NCBI RefSeq assembly: GCF_001514285.1
Contig: NZ_KQ949027.1
Span: 550,501 to 614,500 of the forward strand
Direction: 5' to 3'
Length of the DNA: 64,000 nt
Source: Streptomyces sp. DSM 15324
GTDB taxonomy: Bacteria; Actinomycetota; Actinomycetes; Streptomycetales; Streptomycetaceae
Shown here: one piece after another, positions 57,557 to 64,000 of the stretch
Layout: the number at the start of each line of letters is the position of its first letter
Position numbering within the stretch: position 1 is the stretch's first letter
Notes under the pieces: generated by a model
What the model saw: the letters and a program-made list of their open reading frames with translations, nothing else
Database searches by the model: none
Told to the model about the DNA's origin: nothing
Program-made: the position numbers and the translations under genes

Positions 57557-58895
57557 CCCGCACCGCCTGCTCAGGCTCACCGGAGTCGTGACGGCCGTTC
57601 AGACGAGCGTCGTCCTGCTGGCCGGCCGCGCCTTCGCGGCCCCCACACCCGACCCCTCACCCACCCCGTCGGGCTCGGCATCCCCCTCCCCCAGCGGCTC
57701 CCTCGACTGCAGCCTCATCCCCGGCGAAGCCAAGAAGTACTGCGAACGCGGCAACACCTCCACCGGCACCACCACCAACCCCGGCGTCTCCGACACCCTC
57801 GACCCCCTCTCCTCCCTCGCCAAGGGCTGTGCCGACGCCGCCTCCTGGACCGTCGACAAGCTCAGCGAAGCCGTGAAGGAGACCGCGAACGTCGACTTCA
57901 CCAACACCAGATTCCTCCAGCAGTACGCCGTCGTCTTCGCCGCCTCCACCGTCCTCACCCTCGTCCTGTGGCTCCTGGCCGTCGCCAAGCGAGCCGTCCG
58001 CGGCGTCCCCCTCACCACCGCCATCGGCGAAGCCGTCGGCTTCCTCTGGCTCACCGTCCTCGCGTCCGCCTTCACCCCCCTGATCCTCTACACCGTCGTC
58101 TCCGCCACGGACGGCATCACCGAAGTCCTCGCGAAGACCACCGGCGACCAGACCGACACCTTCTTCGGCACCTTCTCCGCCGCCCTCGCCAAGGGCGAGA
58201 ACATCGGCGGCGGCCCGATCATGCTGATCGTCGTCTCCCTCGTCTCCATCCTCGCCGCCGGCGTCCTCTGGCTGGAGCTCGTCATCCGGGCCGCCCTCCT
58301 CTACGTCGGCGCCCTCCTCGGCACCGTCGTCTACGCCGGCCTCGTCGACAAGAACCTCTGGAGCCACGTCCGCCGCTGGGCCGGCATCATGATCGCCGTC
58401 ATCCTGGTCAAACCGGTCATCGTGATAGTCCTCGGCCTCGCCGGCGCCCTCTCCTCCGACGACGGCCCCAACGCCTTCTCCGCCGTCGTCTCCGGCCTCG
58501 CCATCATCCTGCTCGCCATCTTCGCCAGCGCGATGATCTACCGCTTCGTCCCCGGCTTCGGCGACGAGATCGCGAACTCCCGCAGCAACCGGATCATGCA
58601 GGGCGCCGAGGGCAAGGCCGCCGCCGTCATCAGCTCCCCCGCGACCCTCGTCGCCCAGGGCATCAAGACCCACAGCACCCGCGCCGACAACAACGGCGCA
58701 GGCGGCCAGCCCTCCTCCGGCCCCCGCCCCTCGAACCCCGCCTCGGGCGGCGTCGCCGCACACAGCTCACGTCCCTCGAACGGAGGCGGCGGATCTGTCC
58801 CCTCCGCCGCACCCGCGCCCCGCTCCAGCAGCGCGGTGAACACCCCGCACGCAGGCAACACCCGCAACAACCGCACGGGAGGTGAAGGGCGTTGA
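57546..58895 (+). CDS. VirB6/TrbL-like polytopic membrane protein
   Basis: 449 residues: signal peptide (LLRLTGVVTAVQTSVVLLAGRAFAAP), an exported Pro/Ser linker, six or seven membrane segments (e.g. YAVVFAASTVLTLVLWLLAVA, GFLWLTVLASAFTPLILYTVV, IMLIVVSLVSILAAGVLWLEL, WAGIMIAVILVKPVIVIVLGLAGAL, FSAVVSGLAIILLAIFASAMIY), and a disordered Gly/Ser/Pro tail of ~100 residues. This is the TrbL/VirB6 form of channel subunit. It overlaps both neighbours. Confidence 0.8.
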   Translation: MPGNPHRLLRLTGVVTAVQTSVVLLAGRAFAAPTPDPSPTPSGSASPSPSGSLDCSLIPGEAKKYCERGNTSTGTTTNPGVSDTLDPLSSLAKGCADAASWTVDKLSEAVKETANVDFTNTRFLQQYAVVFAASTVLTLVLWLLAVAKRAVRGVPLTTAIGEAVGFLWLTVLASAFTPLILYTVVSATDGITEVLAKTTGDQTDTFFGTFSAALAKGENIGGGPIMLIVVSLVSILAAGVLWLELVIRAALLYVGALLGTVVYAGLVDKNLWSHVRRWAGIMIAVILVKPVIVIVLGLAGALSSDDGPNAFSAVVSGLAIILLAIFASAMIYRFVPGFGDEIANSRSNRIMQGAEGKAAAVISSPATLVAQGIKTHSTRADNNGAGGQPSSGPRPSNPASGGVAAHSSRPSNGGGGSVPSAAPAPRSSSAVNTPHAGNTRNNRTGGEGR

Positions 58896-60460
58896 CGACG
58901 GATTCCCATCTGGCCCACGTGTCCCACGTGGTCTCGCCCCGCCGCACATATCTGATCGGCCGCGCCCGGCCGAACGCCATCGTCGGCCGCAACCGCGAAA
59001 CCGGCGAGATCGCGCTCATCGTCATCGGCGCGTTCCTCGGCATGATGTGCGGCCTCCTCGTCCCCCTCCTCCCCCTGCGCATCGTGCTGCTCACCGGCTT
59101 CCCGATGATCGCGCTCGCCGCGGTCTACGTGCCGTACAAGCACCGCACCTTCTACAAGTGGTTCGAGATCAACCGCAGCTACAAGCGCACCCTCCGCCAG
59201 GGCACGACCTACCGCTCCGGCGCCATGGAGGCCGGCACCCGCATCGACGGCCAGGAGGTCGAGGTCGGCCCGCCCCCGGGCATCGGCCGCATCAACTGGC
59301 TCGCCGCCCCCTTCGGCCCCGACGAGATCGCCGTACTCCTGCACGCCGACCGGCGTACCGTCACCGCCGCCATCGAGATCGAGGGCCCCGGCGTCGGCCT
59401 GCGCGACAGCGAGGACCAGGAAGCCCTCGTCGACCGCTTCGGCACCCTCCTCAAGCACGTGGCCAACGGCGACGGCTTCGTCACCCGCCTGCAGATGCTC
59501 GCCCGCACCCTCCCCGCCGACCCCGACGCCCACGCCAAGGACGTCGCCCAGCGCGGCGACGACAAGGCACCGGGCTGGCTGGCCCAGTCCTACGACCAGC
59601 TCCAGTCCATGGTCTCCACCAGCAGCGAGCAGCACCGCGCCTACCTCGTCGCCTGTATGCACTACACCCGCGAGCTGGCCGCCGAGGCCCACGCCATGGC
59701 CCGCGCCGCCCGCCCCCAGTCCGGCCGCAAACTGGACCGCGACGCCGGCCTCGCCGTCGTCATGGCCCGCGAACTGACCGATATCTGCTCCCGCCTCCAG
59801 GAGGCGGACATCCGCGTCCGCCAGCCCCTGGGCCAGGGCCGGCTGTCCTCCCTCGTCCACTCCATGTACGACCCGGACCACCCCATCGACCACATCCAGG
59901 CGATGACCCGGCGCAACGCCTGGCCGGCCGAGCTCGACGCCATGGAACCCACGTTCCTCCAGGCCAAGACCCGCGAATCGACCACCCGCGCCCCCTGGTG
60001 CCACGCCACCGCCTGGGTGAAGGAATGGCCGATGACCCCCGTCGGCGTCAACTTCCTGGCACCGCTCCTGGTCCACACCCCGGACGTCATCCGCACCGTC
60101 GCCGTCACGATGGACCTCGAACCCACCGAGATCGCCATCGAGCGCATGCTCACCGAGAAGACGAACGACGAGGCCGAGGCCAGCCGGGCCGCCAAGATGA
60201 ACCGCACCGTCGACCCCCGTGACGTCGCCGCCCACTCCCGTCTCGACCAGCGGGGCGAGGACCTGGCCTCCGGCGCCGCAGGCGTCAACCTGGTCGGCTA
60301 CATCACCGTCTCCTCCCGGACCCCCGAGGCCCTGGCCCGCGACAAGCGCACGATAAGGGCGTCCGCAGGCAAGTCGTACCTGAAGCTGGAGTGGTGCGAC
60401 CGCGAGCACCACCGCGCGTTCGTGAACACGCTCCCGTTCGCCACCGGCATCCGAAGGTAG
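58892..60460 (+). CDS. SCO6880-family T4SS-associated membrane protein (PrgI plus VirB4 N-domain like)
   Basis: 522 residues. Two close membrane spans near the N-terminus (IALIVIGAFLGMMCGLLVPLLPLRIVLLTGFPMIALAAVYVP) precede a long soluble part. It appears to combine a PrgI-like membrane protein with the N-terminal, non-ATPase half of a VirB4 protein, the ATPase half being the next gene. The TTG start (58892) overlaps the upstream stop (TTGA). The domain split is an inference from gene order and size. Confidence 0.8.
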   Translation: MTTDSHLAHVSHVVSPRRTYLIGRARPNAIVGRNRETGEIALIVIGAFLGMMCGLLVPLLPLRIVLLTGFPMIALAAVYVPYKHRTFYKWFEINRSYKRTLRQGTTYRSGAMEAGTRIDGQEVEVGPPPGIGRINWLAAPFGPDEIAVLLHADRRTVTAAIEIEGPGVGLRDSEDQEALVDRFGTLLKHVANGDGFVTRLQMLARTLPADPDAHAKDVAQRGDDKAPGWLAQSYDQLQSMVSTSSEQHRAYLVACMHYTRELAAEAHAMARAARPQSGRKLDRDAGLAVVMARELTDICSRLQEADIRVRQPLGQGRLSSLVHSMYDPDHPIDHIQAMTRRNAWPAELDAMEPTFLQAKTRESTTRAPWCHATAWVKEWPMTPVGVNFLAPLLVHTPDVIRTVAVTMDLEPTEIAIERMLTEKTNDEAEASRAAKMNRTVDPRDVAAHSRLDQRGEDLASGAAGVNLVGYITVSSRTPEALARDKRTIRASAGKSYLKLEWCDREHHRAFVNTLPFATGIRR

Positions 60461-60469
60461 GGGCTTCAC

Positions 60470-61897
60470 ATGCGGGACCCGCTGTCCGTCCTCACCGACG
60501 CCTTCACGTCCTTCCTCTTCGGCAAGGTCGAGACCACCCGCCTGCCCGTCCGCACCTCCACCGGCCAGGCCCAGGCGGTCTACCTCCCCACGGCCGCCCC
60601 CGGCCTCGGCGACTCCGGCGTCATCATCGGCCGCGAGGTCTACTCCGGGAAGGGCTACATCTACGACCCCTTCCAGCTGTACGGCCAGCAGCTCCCCGCC
60701 CCGCACTGGCTGGTCCTCGGCGAGTCCGGCAACGGCAAGTCGGCGCTGGAGAAGACCTACGTCCTGCGCCAGCTCCGCTTCCGCGACCGCCAGGTCGTCG
60801 TCCTGGACGCCCAGGGCGAGGACGGCGTCGGCGAATGGAACCTCATCGCCCAGGCCCTCGGCATAACCCCCATCCGCCTGGACCCGACGGCCGCCCTCAA
60901 CGACGGCATCCGGCTGAACCCCCTCGACCCCTCGATCACGACGACGGGCCAGCTGGCCCTGCTCCGCACGATCATCGAGGTGGCCATGGGCCACGGCCTG
61001 GACGAACGCTCCGGCTTCGCCCTCAAGGTCGCCCACGCCTACGTCAACGAGACGATCGTCGAACGCCAGCCGGTCCTCACCGACATCGTCGAACAACTCC
61101 GCCACCCCGAACCGGAGTCGGCGGAGGCGATGAACGTCGCCATAGACGACGTCCGCGCCTGGGGCCTGGACGTCGCCCTGGTCCTGGACCGCCTGGTCGA
61201 CGGCGACCTGCGCGGCATGTTCGACGGCCCGACGACGGTGGGCATCGACCTGGACGCCCCCCTGATCGTCTTCGACCTCTCCCACATCGACCGCAACTCC
61301 ATCGCCATGCCGATCCTCATGGCGATCGTCGGCGTCTGGCTGGAACACACCTGGATCCGCCCCGACCGGAAGAAGCGCATCTTCCTGGTCGAGGAGGCCT
61401 GGCACATCATCAACAGCCCCTTCGTGGCCCAGCTCTTCCAGCGCCTGCTGAAGTTCGGCCGCCGTCTCGGCCTGTCCTTCGTCGCGGTGGTCCACCATCT
61501 GTCCGACGTGGTGGACGGCGCGGCGGCGAAGGAAGCCGCGGCGATCCTCAAGATGGCCTCGACGAGGACGATCTACGCCCAGAAAGCGGACGAGGCGAGG
61601 GCCACCGGCCGGGTCCTGGGCCTCCCCCGCTGGGCGGTGGAGATCATCCCCACCCTCACCCCCGGTATCGCGGTCTGGGACGTCAACGGCAACGTCCAGG
61701 TGGTCAAACACCTGGTCACGGAGACGGAACGCCCCCTGGTCTTCACCGACCGGGCCATGACGGAGTCCTCCACGGACCACCTGACCTCCGAGGACGCCCT
61801 GCACGCCGCCGAACTCGAACAGGAACGCCGGGCGGCAGCCTTCATGGAACAGCACCTGGCCGACTTGGACGACTCGTCCGAGTCGACGGTGGCCTAG
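60470..61897 (+). CDS. VirB4/TraC-like ATPase
   Basis: 475 residues. Walker A is intact (GESGNGKS, residues 84-91), Walker B is RIFLVEEAW (303-311), and the downstream sensor-like VVHHLSDVVDG and arginine-rich ATG-RVLGLPRWA segments are as in VirB4 C-terminal domains. The LDAQGEDGVGEWN motif after Walker A is also typical. It powers assembly or substrate transfer of the T4SS-like machine at the inner face of the membrane. Confidence 0.88.
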   Translation: MRDPLSVLTDAFTSFLFGKVETTRLPVRTSTGQAQAVYLPTAAPGLGDSGVIIGREVYSGKGYIYDPFQLYGQQLPAPHWLVLGESGNGKSALEKTYVLRQLRFRDRQVVVLDAQGEDGVGEWNLIAQALGITPIRLDPTAALNDGIRLNPLDPSITTTGQLALLRTIIEVAMGHGLDERSGFALKVAHAYVNETIVERQPVLTDIVEQLRHPEPESAEAMNVAIDDVRAWGLDVALVLDRLVDGDLRGMFDGPTTVGIDLDAPLIVFDLSHIDRNSIAMPILMAIVGVWLEHTWIRPDRKKRIFLVEEAWHIINSPFVAQLFQRLLKFGRRLGLSFVAVVHHLSDVVDGAAAKEAAAILKMASTRTIYAQKADEARATGRVLGLPRWAVEIIPTLTPGIAVWDVNGNVQVVKHLVTETERPLVFTDRAMTESSTDHLTSEDALHAAELEQERRAAAFMEQHLADLDDSSESTVA

Positions 61898-61912
61898 CGG
61901 CAAGGGGGTGCC

Positions 61913-63397
61913 ATGAGACCCGGTGACGAGCGCGCCCCCGGCCGCGAAGGCGGCCAGGCCGGCGGCATCCCCGACGGCCTCCTGGTGGGCCTGCTGGCCT
62001 TCCTCCTCGGCATGACCCTCCTGGTCTGGACGGCCACGGGCCTGGCCGCCCTCTTCACCCACGGCTCCTGGCCCAAGGGCGTCACCTTCACCCGCACCCC
62101 CCTGGCCATGCGCCACCTCATCGCCCAGCCCCACGACATCCCCGGCGCCTGGCCCGACGCCACCCCCACCGCCCTCTCCGGCTACGGCCTCTTCTGGGGC
62201 CTCCTCATCGGCCAGCTGATGATCCTCTTCGTCCTCACGGTGTTCGCCATAGGGACGGTGGCCAGATGGCGGACCGTGCGGGCCCGCAGACGAGCCGCCG
62301 GCGGCCCACAGCGGCACGAGGTGCCGGTACCGCGCGAAGAAGCCGTTCCGACGGAGGAACCGCCTCGCATCCAGCCACAGCTCCCCGACGCTCCGGCTGT
62401 GGGGACGCCCTCGACGTCGGCCTCCCCATCGCCGGATGAAGGGTCGGCGGGCGGCGGGGGAAGCACCCGCGCCGAAGGCGGCGTCCTCTGCGCGCCACCG
62501 GACACCCGCAAGGCCGCCGCCGCCCAGGCCCTCCGAGACGCCGAGGGCGCGGCCCTCGTCCTCACCTCCAACCCCTCCCTCTGGCAGGAGACCAAGGACG
62601 CCCGGGCCAAACTGGGACCGGTCCACCTCTACGACCCGACTCACCTCTGCGACACCCCCGCCCGCCTCCACTGGTCCCCCACCACCGGCTGCGAGGACAA
62701 GGCGACGGCGGCCCTCCGAGCCACCGCCCTCCTCACCCCCGTACGCCCCACGGCTCGCCTCGACCAAGCCGTCACCGACACCGCCGCAACCCTCCTCCGC
62801 AGCTACCTCCACGCCGCCGCCATCGACGGCCGCACCATCCGCCACGTCCACCGCTGGTCCCAGGGCACCGGAATCCAGGACGCGGTCCGCACCCTCCGCA
62901 CCAACCCGAAGGCCGCCCCGGGCTCGGCCGGCGAACTGGAAGCCGCCCTCACCGCCCACCCCGAGCGCCGCGACATCGCCCACGAGCTCGCCTCCCGCGC
63001 CCTCGCCGCCCTTTCCACGATCAACATCCGCGAAGCATGCACTCCTCACCGAAATGATGCCCTCGCCTTGGATTCCTTCGTGGAAGAAGGGGGAACGCTT
63101 TACGTGGTCGGCGAATCCCTCGAGGACCCCAGGACAAACCCAGGCGCCATGCCTCTCCTTACGGCCCTCGTCTCCAGCGTGGTCGAGCGCGGCCGGCGCA
63201 TGGCCGAACGGTCATCCTCCGGTCGCCTCGACCCACCACTGACCCTGATCCTGGACGATATCGCCGCCGTAGCACCTCTCCCCCAACTCCCGGACCTTCT
63301 GGCAACCGGTGCGGACCGCGGCCTGCCCACCCTGGCCCTGCTGCGCTCCCGCGAACAGGCCAGGGCCCGCTGGCCCCACCACGAACTACCGGTCTGA
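61913..63397 (+). CDS. VirD4-like coupling protein with degenerate Walker A
   Basis: 494 residues. Two N-terminal membrane spans (LLVGLLAFLLGMTLLVWTATGL and GYGLFWGLLIGQLMILFVLTVFAIG), a Pro/Ser linker, then a TraD/VirD4-like ATPase domain. At the P-loop position it has APPDTRKAAAAQ, keeping only a Lys, followed by the normal LVLTSNPSLW and GPVHLYDPT strands. Walker B LTLILDDI is present. The chain ends soon after RSREQARARW, where other coupling proteins continue. It may be an inactive or regulatory subunit. Confidence 0.75.
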   Translation: MRPGDERAPGREGGQAGGIPDGLLVGLLAFLLGMTLLVWTATGLAALFTHGSWPKGVTFTRTPLAMRHLIAQPHDIPGAWPDATPTALSGYGLFWGLLIGQLMILFVLTVFAIGTVARWRTVRARRRAAGGPQRHEVPVPREEAVPTEEPPRIQPQLPDAPAVGTPSTSASPSPDEGSAGGGGSTRAEGGVLCAPPDTRKAAAAQALRDAEGAALVLTSNPSLWQETKDARAKLGPVHLYDPTHLCDTPARLHWSPTTGCEDKATAALRATALLTPVRPTARLDQAVTDTAATLLRSYLHAAAIDGRTIRHVHRWSQGTGIQDAVRTLRTNPKAAPGSAGELEAALTAHPERRDIAHELASRALAALSTINIREACTPHRNDALALDSFVEEGGTLYVVGESLEDPRTNPGAMPLLTALVSSVVERGRRMAERSSSGRLDPPLTLILDDIAAVAPLPQLPDLLATGADRGLPTLALLRSREQARARWPHHELPV

Positions 63398-63404
63398 GGA
63401 AGTC

Positions 63405-63965
63405 CTACCCGCGCTCGCGCACGAACTCGATCTCGATCTCCCCCGAGAGATCCCCGATTCCCTCCCCTACGGGCACCGTGACCCCGCTCGGTGCGAAGCC
63501 CGCCTTCCGATAGGCCTGCTGCGCCCGCAGATTCTTCTGGTGCACCAGCAACCGCACCCGCTCCACTCCGACCCCCCACGCCCACGCCACCCCGGCCTCG
63601 AACAACGCCTGGATCACCCCCACGCCCCGCCACTCAGGCCGCACGTACACGCCCACCACATGCCCCTGCCGCCGCTCGACGGGCTGCCCGGCCCAGTCGA
63701 CGCTGCCGGCCTCCTCCACCAGCACGGTGACGGTCCCGACCCACTCCCCATCGGCCGCCTCGGCGACGAACTGGCGCACACCGCCGTCCTCTGCCCCGGC
63801 CCCGAGGGCCCGCCCATGCCAGAAGGAGTCCGGCCGCGCCGCGGCGTCCTCGTAGGTCTCAAGAAAGGCGATCGCCGCATCGGAATCCTGGAGCGCTTCC
63901 AGTCGCAACGCCTTCACCGGACGCCATTCGTCGGTCCGTATACCCCGCACCACAATGTCATTCAT
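63405..63965 (-). CDS. GNAT-family N-acetyltransferase
   Basis: 186 residues: GVYVRPEWRGVGVIQALFEAGVAWA is the acetyl-CoA binding loop, followed by VRLLVHQKNLRAQQAYRKAGFAPSG, the classic C-terminal GNAT pattern with Asn. It resembles RimI-like single-domain acetyltransferases. It is convergent with the coupling-protein gene, stops only 7 bases apart. The substrate is unknown. Confidence 0.88.
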   Translation of the reverse strand: MNDIVVRGIRTDEWRPVKALRLEALQDSDAAIAFLETYEDAAARPDSFWHGRALGAGAEDGGVRQFVAEAADGEWVGTVTVLVEEAGSVDWAGQPVERRQGHVVGVYVRPEWRGVGVIQALFEAGVAWAWGVGVERVRLLVHQKNLRAQQAYRKAGFAPSGVTVPVGEGIGDLSGEIEIEFVRERG

Positions 63966-64000
63966 GCGATTGACGGTACCTAAACACAGAAAAAGCCCGC

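Noticed and set aside
58538..63049. A 1503-codon open frame antisense to the T4SS-like operon
   Set aside because: It is a GC-bias shadow of the genes on the plus strand; its translation is Gly/Val/Ala/Asp-rich low complexity with no domain, and the plus-strand genes have clear motifs and 4-base overlaps.
63400..64000. Disruption of the coupling-protein gene by insertion of the acetyltransferase gene
   Set aside because: There are no insertion-sequence ends, target duplications or leftover coupling-protein fragments beyond the acetyltransferase gene within the window, so disruption by transposition is not supported.
1..64000. tRNA, rRNA, CRISPR arrays, transposases, integrases
   Set aside because: I read for clover-leaf stems with CCA-proximal signatures, spaced identical repeats and DDE or tyrosine recombinase motifs and saw none; a covariance-model scan would be needed for certainty.

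Overview
The window is a stretch of Streptomyces chromosome. It is very GC-rich with strong third-position GC. It encodes Streptomyces-specific proteins: the anti-sigma factor RsiG with both c-di-GMP motifs intact, the orphan nitrogen regulator GlnR, the nickel sensor Nur with every metal ligand in place, and the mycothiol synthase MshD. The order nur-ygfZ-dtd-rsiG, glnR, ppk-CHAD-nudix-pstSCAB-pit-DUF47 and a T4SS-like cluster agrees with my memory of the central S. coelicolor chromosome (SCO4126 to about SCO4190). That synteny is recollection and was not computed.

Layout. 1-5,500: an accessory-looking block with three paralogous GntR-type regulators, a phosphotransferase, a HAD phosphatase and two related ~60-residue hydrophobic proteins divergent from two of the regulators; the regulatory gaps carry inverted repeats, and two share AGTTGG-N3-CCAACT. 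5,500-9,900: an Eis-like acetyltransferase, a non-coding minisatellite, rsiG, dtd, ygfZ and nur. 10,000-16,650: nitrobindin-like protein with a 32-residue membrane peptide, DsrE-like, DUF3099 and DUF1416 proteins, a thiosulfate sulfurtransferase preceded by a Cys-containing leader peptide and attenuator-like hairpins, DUF2993, a membrane protein, MoaD and a hydrolase. 16,800-22,600: glnR, a LacI regulator, an HtrA-like protease and an MprAB-like two-component system. 22,700-26,000: secreted 5'-nucleotidase, mshD and a small NTF2-like protein. 26,000-33,500: two ABC-exporter operons, one run by an ECF sigma/anti-sigma pair and one by a YtrA-type GntR regulator; three tiny ORFs bridge their cistrons with 4-base overlaps on both sides. 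33,700-44,600: a phosphate/polyphosphate island (ppk, CHAD, Nudix, PHO box, pstSCAB, and convergent pit with its DUF47 partner). 44,750-55,900: CsoR-like regulator with a palindromic operator, lipoproteins, FAD oxidase, PAP2 phosphatase, SLT-NlpC/P60 hydrolase, trypsin-like protease, SDR/TetR pair and an S53 peptidase. 56,250-63,400: a six-gene chromosomal type IV secretion-like operon without relaxase, ending in a coupling-protein-like gene with a degenerate Walker A. The window closes with a GNAT gene.

Functional themes are nutrient sensing (nitrogen, phosphate, nickel, sulfur), envelope stress, and a conserved DNA-translocation-like membrane machine with a candidate wall hydrolase nearby. 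The least explained parts are the GntR/small-membrane-protein modules, the bridging mini-ORFs and the attenuator upstream of the sulfurtransferase. No rRNA, tRNA, CRISPR array, transposase or integrase was seen.
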